A DNA stretch of 53,145 nucleotides from Staphylococcus hominis subsp. hominis (lineage in GTDB: Bacteria > Bacillota > Bacilli > Staphylococcales > Staphylococcaceae): assembly GCF_002901845.1 (NCBI RefSeq), contig NZ_PPQE01000025.1, forward strand, positions 660,726-713,870. Direction: 5' to 3'. Each line of letters begins with the position of its first letter. The first letter of the stretch is position 1. The position numbers and the translations under genes are program-made. Below the pieces are notes generated by a model that saw only the letters and a list, made by a program, of their open reading frames with translations, was not told the DNA's origin and did not search any database. Below, in pieces: positions 23,450 to 34,065 of this stretch.

Positions 23450-24075
23450 TTTTAATCATTGATAATTATGACTCATTTACATATAACTTAGTTGATATAG
23501 TAAGTCAATTAGACGACGTCATTGTTAAATATCCAGATGATAAAGATGTGCTTAATTACGTTAACCAAAGTGATGGTCTCATCATATCTCCAGGACCTGG
23601 TCATCCTTTAGATAGTAACCATCTATTAAATATTATTGAAAGGTATAAATCTTTACCGATATTGGGCGTATGTTTAGGTGCACAAGCAATAACATGCTAT
23701 TACGGTGGCCATGTTATTCAAGGTGAAAAAGTCATGCATGGTAAAGTCGATATATTAACAGTTATTCAACAAACTAAATTATATAACAACTTAGCAAATC
23801 AATTTAATATAATGCGTTACCATTCATTAATAAGTGATGAAATCTCTTTTCCATCACAATTAATAATTACTGGAAGAACAAAAGATTGCATTCAATCTTA
23901 TGAAACAAAAAATGGATTACATTTTGGTATTCAATATCATCCCGAGTCGTTTGCAACAGACCAAGGACAACAAATAATTAAAAATTTTATCGATATCGTA
24001 AAGGAAAGAGGTAAATATGATGACCTTAACATTACTCAACCAAATTCAAAGCCATGTAACACTCTCACAACATGA
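23446..24075 (+). CDS. trpG: Anthranilate synthase component II (glutamine amidotransferase)
   Basis: Glutaminase subunit giving ammonia to TrpE. Class I amidotransferase with nucleophile Cys76 in LGVCLGAQA and the His165-Glu167 pair in QYHPES. 209 residues; family members usually end near residue 190, and here the reading frame carries on 19 codons past the trpD start, in another frame. The extra tail (from Tyr191) looks like chance coding. GGAGGT ribosome site inside the end of trpE. Confidence 0.95.
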   Translation: MILIIDNYDSFTYNLVDIVSQLDDVIVKYPDDKDVLNYVNQSDGLIISPGPGHPLDSNHLLNIIERYKSLPILGVCLGAQAITCYYGGHVIQGEKVMHGKVDILTVIQQTKLYNNLANQFNIMRYHSLISDEISFPSQLIITGRTKDCIQSYETKNGLHFGIQYHPESFATDQGQQIIKNFIDIVKERGKYDDLNITQPNSKPCNTLTT

Positions 24076-25024
24076 AACTACTGAATTTATTCAATATCTC
24101 ATCAATCCAGAATGTCATACTCAAGATAAAGTAAAGTTATTACAAGCTTTCACAAATAAGTCGATACAACAAAAAGAATTAACTTATATAGTGAAAAGTC
24201 TTATTCATACGATGTATTCAACTCAACCTGAATACAAAGGAAGTATATGTGTTTGTGGAACAGGAGGAGATAAATCAAATAGTTTCAATATTTCAACGAC
24301 AGTATCATTTGTAGTAGCAAGTGCAGATGTTCCAGTCATTAAACATGGAAATAAAAGCATTACATCTAATTCTGGAAGTACCGATTTATTACAACAATTA
24401 CACATTCCTACTACGAAAGTAGCGAATGTAGCCAAACAAGTATCTAAAACGCATTTAGCATTTATCAGTGCTATGGAATCTTATCCAATTATGAAATATA
24501 TTCAACCTATTAGAAAACTCATTCATGAACCAACTATTTTCAATATTGTCGGACCATTAATCAATCCTTTTAAATTAGATTATCAAGTAATGGGGGTATA
24601 CGATGCTTCCCAATTATCCATGATTATTAAAACTATGAAAGATTTAGGACGACGAAGAGGTATCGTACTTCATGGCGCGAATAGAATGGATGAAGCAACG
24701 TTATCTGGGGATAACGAAATATATGAATTGCATGAAGATGGAACTATTTCACATTATGTTTTAAATGCACGAGATTACGGCATTGCTAATGCGAATAATA
24801 TAGAACTTCAAGGTGGTACACCTGAAGAAAATAAAAACATTACCATTGATATATTAAGTGGAAAAGATCATTCCCCTAAAAGAAATGTCGTAGTGCTGAA
24901 TGCAGCATTAGCCTTATATATATCAAATAGAGTGGATAGTATTAAAAAGGGCGTTGATTTAGCAAAAGATTTAATTGATAGTGGCAAAGCCTTAAAACAA
25001 TATCAGTTGATGAAAGGGGAATAA
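24017..25024 (+). CDS. trpD: Anthranilate phosphoribosyltransferase
   Basis: Joins anthranilate to PRPP, second step of the pathway. 335 residues with the PRPP-binding signature [14 protein letters not shown] near residue 78, [17 protein letters not shown] and the GPLINP motif. AAAGAGGTAAAT precedes two adjacent ATG (24017 and 24020); either may be used. The first 59 nt overlap the out-of-frame tail of trpG. trpC follows after 2 nt. Confidence 0.96.
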   Translation: MMTLTLLNQIQSHVTLSQHETTEFIQYLINPECHTQDKVKLLQAFTNKSIQQKELTYIVKSLIHTMYSTQPEYKGSICVCGTGGDKSNSFNISTTVSFVVASADVPVIKHGNKSITSNSGSTDLLQQLHIPTTKVANVAKQVSKTHLAFISAMESYPIMKYIQPIRKLIHEPTIFNIVGPLINPFKLDYQVMGVYDASQLSMIIKTMKDLGRRRGIVLHGANRMDEATLSGDNEIYELHEDGTISHYVLNARDYGIANANNIELQGGTPEENKNITIDILSGKDHSPKRNVVVLNAALALYISNRVDSIKKGVDLAKDLIDSGKALKQYQLMKGE

Positions 25025-25026
25025 AA

Positions 25027-25806
25027 GTGACAATATTAGATGAGATTGTACAGTATAAAAAACAATTACTAAGTGATGGGTATTATACTGATAAAATAAA
25101 ACATATTAAAAAAGTTGATGTATCTTATAAGTCAGCTCTAGAAACCACTTTGAAAAGAGAATCAACATTGAGTATTATTGCAGAAATAAAATCTAAAAGT
25201 CCTTCTGTAAAAGCATTCAAGGACATTAACTTAGAGCATCAAATTGCTAAATATGAAAATCATGGAGCAAATGCTATTTCAATTTTAACCGATGAAAAAT
25301 ATTTTGGAGGAAGTTTTGAACGTCTACAAACGTTAACACAACTCACACATTTACCAGTATTATGTAAGGATTTTATCATTGATCCGCTTCAAATTGATCT
25401 TGCTAAGAGAGCTGGAGCTTCTATTATTTTATTAATAGTAAATATTTTAAACAATGATACACTTCAGTCTTTATATCATTATGCAATGTCTCAAAACTTA
25501 GAAGTCTTAGTTGAAGTCCATAACAAAGAAGAGTTAGAACGCGCATATCAAATTAAACCTAAAATCATTGGAGTAAATAATAGAGATTTAAAAACATTTA
25601 TTACTAAAGTAGAACATACTAATGACATTTTGGAAATGAAAAAAGAAGGTTATTACTATATTTCTGAAAGTGGTATTACAACTTTAAATGATGTAAAAAA
25701 AATTGTAAGTAGTGGAATAGACGGGTTACTTGTGGGAGGAGCTTTAATGAATAGTAATAATATATCATCGTTATTACCTTCATTAAAACTAAATAAAGAG
25801 AAATGA
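25027..25806 (+). CDS. trpC: Indole-3-glycerol phosphate synthase
   Basis: Closes the indole ring by decarboxylating carboxyphenylamino-deoxyribulose phosphate. 259-residue TIM barrel with [13 protein letters not shown] near residue 48, [32 protein letters not shown] and the phosphate loop [13 protein letters not shown]. Starts at GTG 25027 six bases after AAAGGGGA. Monofunctional, not fused to TrpF as in E. coli. Overlaps trpF by 4 nt. Confidence 0.96.
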   Translation: MTILDEIVQYKKQLLSDGYYTDKIKHIKKVDVSYKSALETTLKRESTLSIIAEIKSKSPSVKAFKDINLEHQIAKYENHGANAISILTDEKYFGGSFERLQTLTQLTHLPVLCKDFIIDPLQIDLAKRAGASIILLIVNILNNDTLQSLYHYAMSQNLEVLVEVHNKEELERAYQIKPKIIGVNNRDLKTFITKVEHTNDILEMKKEGYYYISESGITTLNDVKKIVSSGIDGLLVGGALMNSNNISSLLPSLKLNKEK

Positions 25807-26453
25807 ATATACTAAAATTTTGTGGTTTTAAAACAAAAAGTGATATTTTAAAAGTCAATTCCTTAGACATAGACATGATAGGTTTTATTCATTATCCAAA
25901 AAGTAAACGTCATTTAAATATAGAACAAATTAACTATTTAAATCAATTTGTAGCAAAGCACATTCATCGAGTTATAGTTGTTGTGAATCCTACATATAAA
26001 GAATTAAATACATTGTTGCAACAAACCAATGTGAATGCCATTCAATTTCATGGTAATGAAGCAATTGAATTAATCCAAAAAGTTAAATTGAATTTTAAGA
26101 ATATTAAGATAATTAAAGCGTTGCCGGCTACAGAAAATTTGAATAGAGATATTAATCAATATAAGCCATGGGTGGATTTATTTATTATTGATACTCCTTC
26201 AATTCAATTGGGTGGTACGGGTCAAACGTTTAATTGGAAAATATTAGAATCAGTAAGCCAAGACATTCCTTATCTTATTGCAGGAGGAATAAACATAAAT
26301 GCTATTCAACAGATTGAAAAGCTAGATTTATCACATAAAGGCTATGATATATCCAGTGGTATAGAGACAAATGAATGCAAGGATAAATTGAAAATGGAAA
26401 CAATTATAAATTACGTTAAAAGGAGCTTAGAATATGAAACAGATACAAACTGA
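25803..26453 (+). CDS. trpF: Phosphoribosylanthranilate isomerase
   Basis: Amadori rearrangement of phosphoribosylanthranilate, third step. 216-residue TIM barrel: [14 protein letters not shown] carries the catalytic Cys near residue 7 (family motif KICG), the catalytic Asp is in [20 protein letters not shown], and the phosphate site is in IAGGININ and [10 protein letters not shown]. The usual KICGL is KFCGF here, a mild variant. It starts inside the trpC stop (ATGA) with a weak ribosome site, so coupling is likely; its last 20 nt overlap trpB. Confidence 0.94.
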   Translation: MNILKFCGFKTKSDILKVNSLDIDMIGFIHYPKSKRHLNIEQINYLNQFVAKHIHRVIVVVNPTYKELNTLLQQTNVNAIQFHGNEAIELIQKVKLNFKNIKIIKALPATENLNRDINQYKPWVDLFIIDTPSIQLGGTGQTFNWKILESVSQDIPYLIAGGININAIQQIEKLDLSHKGYDISSGIETNECKDKLKMETIINYVKRSLEYETDTN

Positions 26454-27648
26454 AGCAAATGAACTAGGTTTTTTTGGTGAGTACGGAGGACAATATGTAC
26501 CGGAAACATTAATGCCAGCTATCATTGAATTAAAGAGAGCGTATAAAAAAGCCAAAAGTGATCCTAAATTCCAACAAGAGATAGCATATTATTTAAAGGA
26601 TTATGTTGGGAGAGAAACACCATTGACTTATGCGAAATCATACACAGAAACATTAGGTGGGGCTAAAATTTATTTAAAAAGAGAAGATTTAAATCATACT
26701 GGTGCCCATAAAATCAATAATGCCATAGGTCAAGCATTGCTCGCTAAACGAATGGGTAAACATAAACTTGTTGCAGAAACGGGAGCTGGACAACACGGAG
26801 TTGCAAGTGCCACAGTGGCTGCATTATTTGATATGGAATTGATTGTTTTTATGGGAAGAGAAGACATCAAAAGGCAACAACTGAATGTATTTAGAATGGA
26901 ATTATTAGGAGCTAAAGTTGAAGCTGTGGATGAAGGTCAAGGAACTTTATCTGACGCAGTTAATAAAGCGCTACAGTATTGGGTAAGTCACGTAGAAGAT
27001 ACACATTATCTATTAGGATCAGCTTTAGGACCGGATCCATTTCCAACAATGGTTAGAGATTTTCAGAGTGTAATTGGTCAAGAAATAAAATCACAACTAT
27101 TAGAGAAGGAACATCGTTTGCCAGATGCAGTAGTTGCTTGTGTAGGAGGAGGCTCTAATGCAATAGGAACATTTTATCCTTTTATCAAAGATAATGTGAA
27201 ATTATACGGGGTGGAGGCAGCTGGCAGAGGTAAGGATACTAATCAACATGCACTTGCGATAGGGAAAGGAAAGGCTGGTGTGCTTCATGGATCAAAAATG
27301 TATTTAATCCAAGATGAACATGGACAAATTGAATTGGCACATTCTATTTCAGCAGGATTAGATTACCCAGGTATTGGACCTGAACATTCATATTATCATG
27401 ATATTGGAAGAGTAACCTATGAATGTGCTAGCGATGAAGAAGCAATGGAAGCACTTGTCCGCTTCACCAAAATAGAAGGTATTATCCCCGCTATAGAAAG
27501 TGCACATGCATTAAGTTATGTAGAAAAATTAGCACCTCAAATGAAACAAAACGATATATTAGTAGTGACAATATCTGGACGTGGAGATAAAGATATGGAA
27601 ACGATTCAACAATATATCCAACAAAGAAAGGAGGATAAAAATGAGTAA
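26434..27648 (+). CDS. trpB: Tryptophan synthase beta chain
   Basis: PLP enzyme that condenses indole with serine to tryptophan. 404 residues. PLP lysine Lys93 in [13 protein letters not shown]; phosphate-binding [24 protein letters not shown] for the serine aminoacrylate; GIGPEHSY near the end. AAAAGGAG ribosome site lies inside the trpF 3' end. Partner of TrpA, whose gene overlaps it by 8 nt. Confidence 0.97.
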   Translation: MKQIQTEANELGFFGEYGGQYVPETLMPAIIELKRAYKKAKSDPKFQQEIAYYLKDYVGRETPLTYAKSYTETLGGAKIYLKREDLNHTGAHKINNAIGQALLAKRMGKHKLVAETGAGQHGVASATVAALFDMELIVFMGREDIKRQQLNVFRMELLGAKVEAVDEGQGTLSDAVNKALQYWVSHVEDTHYLLGSALGPDPFPTMVRDFQSVIGQEIKSQLLEKEHRLPDAVVACVGGGSNAIGTFYPFIKDNVKLYGVEAAGRGKDTNQHALAIGKGKAGVLHGSKMYLIQDEHGQIELAHSISAGLDYPGIGPEHSYYHDIGRVTYECASDEEAMEALVRFTKIEGIIPAIESAHALSYVEKLAPQMKQNDILVVTISGRGDKDMETIQQYIQQRKEDKNE

Positions 27649-28375
27649 ATTATTTATTCCTTATATCATGGGTAATAGACAATTTTTAGAAAATGTAAAA
27701 TTACTTGATAAAAGTGGAGCAGATATGATAGAAATTGGTATTCCATTTTCAGATCCTGTAGCTGATGGACCTATCATTATGAAAGCTGGTCATGAAGCAC
27801 TTCAAAATCATATAACAATCGACTATATATTTGATGAGTTAGATAAACATCAAAACGAAATTAATTGTAAATATGTCCTAATGACATACTATAATGTTAT
27901 TTTAAGTTATGGAGAAAAAGCCTTTTTTAAAAAATGCGATGATATTGGTGTTTATGGAGTAATTATTCCAGACTTACCATTTGAATTAATAGAACAATTA
28001 AAACAACAATTAAATGATAATAGAGTAGTAAAAATAATTTCATTAATAGCAATGACGGCAGATACAAATCGTATACAAAATATAGCAAAACATGCTGAAG
28101 GATTTATCTATACTGTAACGATGAATGCTACTACAGGAGAAGATGGAACGTTTCATCCAAAGCTTAAAGACCAGATAAAAATGATTAAATCTTTTACAGC
28201 TCTTCCAGTTGTAGCAGGATTTGGAATAAGAACTACAGACCATATAAAAGATTTGGTAAAAGATGTAGATGGTGTTGTTATTGGAAGTGAAATCGTTCGA
28301 AGATTTGAAAATGATGACTTAAATCAAACAGGAGAATACTTAAGGGAGATTAGACAAATTTTAAATAACTATTAG
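27641..28375 (+). CDS. trpA: Tryptophan synthase alpha chain
   Basis: Cleaves indole-3-glycerol phosphate to indole and glyceraldehyde-3-phosphate and channels indole to TrpB. 244 residues, about 20 shorter at the N-terminus than the enterobacterial protein but, as I recall, the normal staphylococcal size. Catalytic Glu31 and Asp42 in [35 protein letters not shown] and [10 protein letters not shown] complete the phosphate site. ATG 27641 follows AAAGGAGG; a reading frame open 20 codons further upstream is only overlap with trpB. Last gene of the operon. Confidence 0.96.
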   Translation: MSKLFIPYIMGNRQFLENVKLLDKSGADMIEIGIPFSDPVADGPIIMKAGHEALQNHITIDYIFDELDKHQNEINCKYVLMTYYNVILSYGEKAFFKKCDDIGVYGVIIPDLPFELIEQLKQQLNDNRVVKIISLIAMTADTNRIQNIAKHAEGFIYTVTMNATTGEDGTFHPKLKDQIKMIKSFTALPVVAGFGIRTTDHIKDLVKDVDGVVIGSEIVRRFENDDLNQTGEYLREIRQILNNY

Positions 28376-28718
28376 CATAGTATAAAATAAAAGCTATTTA
28401 AAGTATTCATAGCATGAAATACTTAAGAATTAGTAGCAATGTAGTATTAATTGATTTAAAATGAAATTAGATATGAATTTAAGAGCTGAAAATCATTCTT
28501 TTTCAGCTCTTATTATTTGGAGAAGATAGAAGCCAAGAATTTAAGCGCATTTAGGTTAATTGGAAGTGTATACAGGTTTATATTTTAGTTTTAACCTTAT
28601 CTAGTGTATACTTATTGAGATTAGACCGATGCGTATTCACAACATATACATAAGCTAAAATTTTAAAATTAGTCAACTCAAATTAAATAAAGATTCTAAA
28701 TTAGGAGTTATAGAGATA
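28376..28718. other. Spacer between trpA and femA
   Basis: 343 bp without a gene. It holds a weak 7-bp hairpin (28401-28407 with 28418-28424), the trp terminator at 28481 and, upstream of femA, a direct repeat AGTGTATAC (28565-28573 and 28603-28611). I could not fix a convincing femAB promoter. Confidence 0.6.
28481..28518 (+). terminator. Terminator of the trp operon
   Basis: A 12-bp stem (28481-28492 with 28500-28511) followed by a short T-rich tail. Confidence 0.82.
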
Positions 28719-29981
28719 ATGAAGTTTACAAATTTAACAGCTACAGAATTTGGCGATTTTACTGAAAAAATGCCATATAGCCATTTTACACAGATGACTG
28801 AAAATTATGAGTTAAAAGTTGCTGAGAAAACTGAAACTCATTTAGTAGGAATTAAAAATAAAGATAATGAAGTCATTGCTGCTTGTATGCTAACTGCTGT
28901 ACCCGTTATGAAAATTTTTAAATATTTTTATTCAAATCGTGGTCCAGTCATTGATTATGAAAACAAAGAACTCGTTCACTTTTTCTTTAACGAATTAAGT
29001 AAATATTTAAAACAACAACATTGTTTATATGTACGTATAGACCCTTATTTGCCTTATCAATATCGTAATCATGATGGTGATATTACAGGAAATGCTGGGA
29101 ATGATTGGTTCTTCGATAAAATGAAACAATTAGGATATCAACACGAAGGGTTTACAACAGGATTTGATCCAATATTACAAATTCGGTTCCATTCAGTTTT
29201 AAATTTAAAGGATAAAACTGCTAAAGATGTATTAAATGGAATGGATAGTTTACGAAAAAGAAATACTAAAAAAGTCCAAAAAAATGGTGTTAAAGTAAGA
29301 TTTCTTACTAAAGAAGAATTACCTATTTTCAGATCATTTATGGAAGATACATCAGAGACTAAAGAATTTTCTGATAGAGAGGATAGTTTTTACTATAATC
29401 GATTTGATCATTTTAAAGATAGAGTATTAGTACCTCTCGCATATATAAAATTTGATGAATATCTTGAAGAACTTCATGCAGAACGTCAGACATTAAATAA
29501 AGACTTAAACAAAGCTCTAAAAGATATTGAAAAACGACCAGATAACAAAAAAGCACAAAATAAAAAAATAAATTTAGAACAGCAATTAAAAGCAAATGAG
29601 CAAAAAATTGATGAAGCAACACAACTTCAATTAGAACATGGTAACGAATTACCAATATCTGCTGGATTCTTCTTTATTAATCCATTTGAAGTTGTATATT
29701 ATGCAGGTGGAACGTCAAATAAATATAGACACTTCGCTGGAAGTTATGCAGTTCAATGGACTATGATTAATTATGCAATTGATCATGGCATTGACCGTTA
29801 TAATTTTTATGGGATTAGTGGTCATTTTACAGATGATGCTGAAGATGCAGGTGTTGTAAAATTTAAAAAAGGATTTAATGCAGATGTAATTGAATATGTT
29901 GGTGATTTCGTTAAACCTATAAATAAACCAATGTATTCACTATATACAACACTTAAAAAAATTAAAAAAAGATTGAATTAA
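28719..29981 (+). CDS. femA: Aminoacyltransferase FemA (glycines 2-3 of the interpeptide bridge)
   Basis: Cytoplasmic, membrane-associated peptidyl transferase that adds glycines 2 and 3, from Gly-tRNA, to the lysine side chain of lipid II. 420 residues: two GNAT-like halves with a coiled-coil arm between (about 245-307, rich in Lys/Glu/Gln). The family segments PVMKIFKYFYSNRGPVIDYE, VRIDPYLPYQY and DRYNFYGISGHFTDDAEDAGVVKFKKGF are typical of FemA. AGGAG ribosome site. Paired with femB after 18 nt; needed for full beta-lactam resistance in staphylococci. Confidence 0.97.
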   Translation: MKFTNLTATEFGDFTEKMPYSHFTQMTENYELKVAEKTETHLVGIKNKDNEVIAACMLTAVPVMKIFKYFYSNRGPVIDYENKELVHFFFNELSKYLKQQHCLYVRIDPYLPYQYRNHDGDITGNAGNDWFFDKMKQLGYQHEGFTTGFDPILQIRFHSVLNLKDKTAKDVLNGMDSLRKRNTKKVQKNGVKVRFLTKEELPIFRSFMEDTSETKEFSDREDSFYYNRFDHFKDRVLVPLAYIKFDEYLEELHAERQTLNKDLNKALKDIEKRPDNKKAQNKKINLEQQLKANEQKIDEATQLQLEHGNELPISAGFFFINPFEVVYYAGGTSNKYRHFAGSYAVQWTMINYAIDHGIDRYNFYGISGHFTDDAEDAGVVKFKKGFNADVIEYVGDFVKPINKPMYSLYTTLKKIKKRLN

Positions 29982-29999
29982 GAGGGGGATAGTGCGAAT

Positions 30000-31259
30000 A
30001 TGAAATTTACAGAGTTAACAGTTAAAGAATATGAAACCTTCGTACAAAATCCATCATTAGAGAGTCATTACTTTCAAGTTACTGAAAATATAAAAACTAG
30101 AGAAAATGACGGATTTGAAGTTGTGTTATTAGGCGTAAAAGATGAAAGTAATAAAGTGATTGCTGCAAGTCTTTTCTCAAAAATTCCAACTATGGGAAGT
30201 TATGTATACTATTCAAATCGTGGACCGGTGATGGATTATTCCGATTTAGGTCTTGTTGATTTTTACCTAAGAGAATTAGAAAAATACCTACACCAACATC
30301 AATGTTTATATGTAAAACTTGATCCATATTGGATTTATCAAATTTATGATAAAGATATCAATCCGGTTGAAGGTCACGAAAAAAATGATGCTTTAGTTAA
30401 TTTATTTAAATCACATGGTTACGAACATCATGGTTTCACTACGAAATATGATCGCTCTAGTCAAGTGAGATGGATGGGTGTAAATTATCTAAAAGGTGAA
30501 ACACCTGCATCATTGAAAAAGCAGTTTGATAGTCAACGTAAAAGAAATATAAATAAAGCGATAAACTATGGAGTAAAAGTAAGATTTCTTAAAAGAGATG
30601 AACTAAACATTTTCTTAGACTTGTATCGTGAAACAGAAGCACGTACCGGTTTTGTTTCAAAAACAGATGAATATTTTTATAATTTTATAGATACATACGG
30701 CGATAAAGCATTAGTGCCATTAGCATATATTGATTTAGATGACTATATTAAATCATTGCAAACCTCTTTAAATGATAAAGAAACGCGTCGTGATCAAATG
30801 ATGTCTAAAGACAATAAAAGTGACAAACAGCTGAAAAAAATTGCTGAATTAGATAAACAAATAGAACATGACCAAAAAGAGCTCTTACATGCAAGTGAAT
30901 TACGTCAAACTGATGGACAAATTTTAAACTTAGCTTCTGGAGTATACTTTGCAAATGCTTATGAAGTAAACTATTTCTCAGGTGGCTCATCAGAAAAATA
31001 CAATAATTATATGGGACCATACATGATGCATTGGTTTATGATGAATTATTGCTTTGACCATGGATATGATCGATATAATTTTTACGGTTTATCTGGTGAT
31101 TTTACTGAAAATAGTGAAGATTATGGTGTTTATCGCTTTAAAAGAGGGTTTAATGTGTATATCGAGGAGTTAATTGGAGACTTCTATAAACCAATTAATA
31201 AACCTAAATATTGGCTATTTAAAACATTGAATCGTATACGTAAGAAGATTAAAAAATAA
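30000..31259 (+). CDS. femB: Aminoacyltransferase FemB (glycines 4-5 of the interpeptide bridge)
   Basis: Adds glycines 4 and 5 to the pentaglycine bridge. 419 residues with the same two-lobe plus coiled-coil architecture as FemA, clearly a tandem duplicate of it: [36 protein letters not shown], coiled-coil about 250-300, and [38 protein letters not shown] ribosome site 10 nt before ATG, in the gap after femA. Ends at a strong terminator; femAB is one operon. Confidence 0.97.
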   Translation: MKFTELTVKEYETFVQNPSLESHYFQVTENIKTRENDGFEVVLLGVKDESNKVIAASLFSKIPTMGSYVYYSNRGPVMDYSDLGLVDFYLRELEKYLHQHQCLYVKLDPYWIYQIYDKDINPVEGHEKNDALVNLFKSHGYEHHGFTTKYDRSSQVRWMGVNYLKGETPASLKKQFDSQRKRNINKAINYGVKVRFLKRDELNIFLDLYRETEARTGFVSKTDEYFYNFIDTYGDKALVPLAYIDLDDYIKSLQTSLNDKETRRDQMMSKDNKSDKQLKKIAELDKQIEHDQKELLHASELRQTDGQILNLASGVYFANAYEVNYFSGGSSEKYNNYMGPYMMHWFMMNYCFDHGYDRYNFYGLSGDFTENSEDYGVYRFKRGFNVYIEELIGDFYKPINKPKYWLFKTLNRIRKKIKK

Positions 31260-31269
31260 CAATTAGAAT

Positions 31270-31306
31270 AAAAAGCATATTGGCAATCTTGCCAGTATGC
31301 TTTTTT
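31270..31306 (+). terminator. Terminator of femAB
   Basis: A 16-bp stem (31270-31285 with 31290-31305; one G-U) and a T-run. Confidence 0.92.
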
Positions 31307-31783
31307 ATAATTAGTGATAGAGACTAATTATAAATAGTGTAGGTAAATTCTAAGTTGTAAATACAAGTTGCATCCTACAAATTAATAATAGCATATCAAT
31401 CATTTTTATCAATGATACACCAAAATAAATTTGTTTTTGATATTTTATAAAAAATGAATTTTATATCTTTTTATAATTCAAATGATAAATACATAGCTAT
31501 TATATCATCAAATAACTAATCTAATAGAAATCATTCCGCTTTGATTGATTTATCAAATAATTAAGAATGATTGTATGAATCGTAATGTCGACAACCATGA
31601 TTCAATACTTTAGATATTGATTACCGAACTGTAGAAAAATAATAACTTTAAATAAATACTCATAAAATTAGAATGCATGGGCATATGTAAATGAGTTAAG
31701 GAATATATTAAAACTTTAAATATCTGTATTTTGTTAAAAAGCTTAAATTGAAGATATTCATATAAAAATACAGATTTCAACAA

Positions 31784-31817
<34 letters not shown>

Positions 31818-31948
31818 GTGTATAACAATTAGGGGACCTATTCTATTTTAATGACACTTTAATGATACATTTTAGTTATCATTCTTTGGTTAACATTGAT
31901 CTATCTAAAACGATTGACTTAGTTATAATTTGTTATAATAAAAATCAA

Positions 31949-31968
31949 CTACGTTATATATAACGTAG
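31949..31968. promoter_or_regulatory. 20-bp perfect palindrome, possible operator
   Basis: CTACGTTATATATAACGTAG is a perfect palindrome with no loop, 9 nt after a TATAAT-like sequence (31934-31939). Size and symmetry resemble operators of TetR- or MarR-type dimers. The -35 match (TTGACT at 31914) is only 14 nt from the -10, so the promoter is doubtful. No intact gene follows directly. Confidence 0.45.
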
Positions 31969-31978
31969 AAAATACTAA

Positions 31979-32396
31979 TATGAATCTAGTGTTGGTATTT
32001 ATGACACAATATATTTTGATAATGAATCAATTATTGAATGCTTATTTAGTTTACATAATGTAAGATATCAAATTATTTTTGCAGATAAATAATTTATTAC
32101 CTGTTCTACCTTATCAATTTACGGTCTATCGATGATAATGGACCATGATTTATAATAACAATTATTTCAAAGAATGACTTTTATATCATAAAAAATGATC
32201 CATTCTTATAATTTTGATTATCGTTTATTAAGACGATTTTATTAAATATACCTTTCCAATATTATGAGCAATATACTCCTTTTAAAATTATCGAATAATC
32301 AATAAGATCACTTATTTTAAGTCTAATACATGTATTAAAGAAATCACTACTAATATAAAAGGAATATGTAATATTTTAGGTAAAATAATGTTATAA
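31979..32396 (+). pseudogene. Possible remnant of a decayed gene, unidentified
   Basis: Short coding-like stretches occur in alternating frames. One is 37 codons ending at 32092 (begins YESSVGIYDT, ends YQIIFADK, then stop). The next frame reads NNLLPVLPYQFTVYR. Later come NDFYIIKNDPFL, then NIPFQYYEQYTPFKIIE, and last a 37-codon stretch to a stop at 32396 that ends TTNIKGICNILGKIML. Amino-acid composition looks protein-like, but the family is not recognised and no start codon with a ribosome site is seen. In AT-rich DNA such stretches may also be chance. Confidence 0.25.
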
Positions 32397-32411
32397 AACG
32401 TAAATATTTAA

Positions 32412-32441
32412 TTGATAATGATTATCATTTTCTATTATAAT
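32412..32441 (+). promoter_or_regulatory. Promoter with Fur box before the siderophore-binding lipoprotein gene
   Basis: Fur-type 7-1-7 palindrome TGATAATGATTATCA at 32413-32427, a perfect match to the core of the Fur consensus. It overlaps the -35 (TTGATA, 32412-32417) of a promoter whose -10 is TATAAT at 32436-32441, spacer 18. Iron-loaded Fur would block it. Confidence 0.85.
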
Positions 32442-32461
32442 GTTCTCTAGGAGGTAAGAAA

Positions 32462-33475
32462 ATGCAAAAATTATTTAAATATATTCTATTAATTTTATCA
32501 GTTATTTTAATTTTATCAGCATGTAATAAGCAATCGGATTCAAATTCTTCATCTAGTAAAAATACCATTACAGTAAAAAATACATATGAATTTAAGGATA
32601 AGAATCATACACATAGTAGAGGCAAAAATAAAACAGAAACAGTTAAAGTACCAGTTAATCCAAAACGTGTAGCAGTACTAGATTATGGCGCGTTAGATAT
32701 TATGCAACAAATGGGACTTCAAGATAAAATAGTTTCTATTGCTAAAGGACAAGGTGCTTCATTCTTACCTTCTTCCCTTTCGGAATTTAAAAACAGTAAA
32801 TATACAAATCTAGGCAATCCTGGAAGACCTAATTATGATGAATTAGCTAAATCAAAGCCTAATGTTATCTTTGCTTCATTTAGACAAGCACATACAAAAA
32901 CAATAGATGAAATGAAAAAAGCGGCGCCTAATGCTAAAATTTTATTTGTTAGTCCCGATAATGATCATTATATTTCATCAATTAAAGAACATACGACATT
33001 GTTTGGTAAAATTTTCAAAAAAGAAGAAAAAGCAAAAGCGCTTAATCATAAATTAAGTGAAGAAGTGAAAGAGACTAAAAAAGTAATGAATAATGATACC
33101 GTATTACTTTTAAATGTTGATGATAAAGGCATTAGTGTCTTCGGACCAACTGGTAGATTCGGGGGCTTCTTAAATAAAGATTTAGGAATTAATCACGCTG
33201 ATCCTAAAATGAAAGCAAATTCAGCTGGTAATATAGTTACTAATGAGTATTTAAATAAAATTAATCCTAATAAATTGTTTGTAATTAATCGAACTAAAAA
33301 TGCGGATGACAAAACGTTACCTTCTGCTTTAAATAATAAAGTGATAAAAGATATGAAAGCAATAAAAAATCACCAAGTATATCAATTTGAAGCTAACGCT
33401 TGGTATTTTAGTGAAGGTGGTATTGAAACAACTATTCATCAATTAAATAAAATTAAAAAAGCCTTTAAAAAATAA
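32462..33475 (+). CDS. Iron-siderophore ABC transporter substrate-binding lipoprotein (SstD/YclQ-like)
   Basis: Surface lipoprotein that captures ferric siderophore for an ABC importer. 337 residues: signal peptide with lipobox LSAC (Cys21), Ser/Asn-rich linker to about residue 35, then the class III binding fold (PKRVAVLDYGALDIMQQMGL at about 75; long rigid helix near 185-205; FGPTGRFGGFLNKDLGI at about 225). These segments resemble the catechol-type SstD/YclQ/CeuE group, so a catecholate or petrobactin-like ligand is likely but not proven. No permease or ATPase gene is adjacent; it must share those of another locus. A Fur box overlaps its promoter. GGAGGT ribosome site. Confidence 0.85.
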   Translation: MQKLFKYILLILSVILILSACNKQSDSNSSSSKNTITVKNTYEFKDKNHTHSRGKNKTETVKVPVNPKRVAVLDYGALDIMQQMGLQDKIVSIAKGQGASFLPSSLSEFKNSKYTNLGNPGRPNYDELAKSKPNVIFASFRQAHTKTIDEMKKAAPNAKILFVSPDNDHYISSIKEHTTLFGKIFKKEEKAKALNHKLSEEVKETKKVMNNDTVLLLNVDDKGISVFGPTGRFGGFLNKDLGINHADPKMKANSAGNIVTNEYLNKINPNKLFVINRTKNADDKTLPSALNNKVIKDMKAIKNHQVYQFEANAWYFSEGGIETTIHQLNKIKKAFKK

Positions 33476-33502
33476 TCATGTTATACACCATTAATAATAT
33501 AA

Positions 33503-33552
33503 ATAGGAGTGGGATAACGAATTCAAAATGAATTCTATCCTACTCCCTTATA
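33503..33552. terminator. Hairpin between convergent genes after the lipoprotein gene
   Basis: Imperfect inverted repeat (GGAGTGGGATA...GAATTC with GAATTCTATCCTACTCC), loop AAAAT. Same family as the hairpin at 35882. Confidence 0.75.
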
Positions 33553-33553
33553 T

Positions 33554-33898
33554 TTATCTTCTATCACGACGGCGATACATGTACTCGTCGTGATCATATT
33601 TTTTCATCTCTTTTTCCAATTGCTTTTCTTTACGTTCTCGGCGCCATCCTCTTGTAAAATACCATAAAAGGAAACTAATCATTAAACTTATAATGGCAAG
33701 AAAAGCCGCATAGCCTAATAAAGGCTGGAACGTTATATTATAAAAATTAGGAATAAAGAAAGCTAATATTGCTAAAACAACGAAGGTAATTACTGTTGCT
33801 GAAAACCATTTTTTCAGTACCAATGTACAAAAGACAGTTAATATCATCATTGCTACGATTGTAATCCAAAGATAATTTGGCATATCAAATATCGTCAT
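33554..33898 (-). CDS. Small membrane protein, function unknown
   Basis: 114 residues with three hydrophobic helices (about 8-28, 33-50 and 57-84) and a strongly charged cytoplasmic tail (RGWRRERKEKQLEKEMKKYD, ending in RRRDRR). No recognisable domain. GAGG ribosome site 9 nt before ATG. A protein of this type precedes pepF in other staphylococci as I recall, so it is a genuine conserved gene rather than a chance frame. It is divergent from pepF. Confidence 0.75.
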   Translation of the reverse strand: MTIFDMPNYLWITIVAMMILTVFCTLVLKKWFSATVITFVVLAILAFFIPNFYNITFQPLLGYAAFLAIISLMISFLLWYFTRGWRRERKEKQLEKEMKKYDHDEYMYRRRDRR

Positions 33899-34065
33899 AA
33901 AAAACGCCTCAACTTTTATATTTTATAATATGTAATATACAATACTTTTATAAATAATTATACCTTCTTAATTATTAAAATGACTCAGACTAAAGGCTTA
34001 AAACTGAGTTTACAAATAATATTATGTATAATATATATGAGACTAACTATTTAGGAGTGAATAAA

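Noticed and set aside
31980..32063. A 27-codon hydrophobic reading frame (MNLVLVFMTQ...) that could be a toxin-like or membrane peptide
   Set aside because: No ribosome site before its ATG, and another frame over the same bases is open for longer. AT-rich DNA easily gives hydrophobic short frames.
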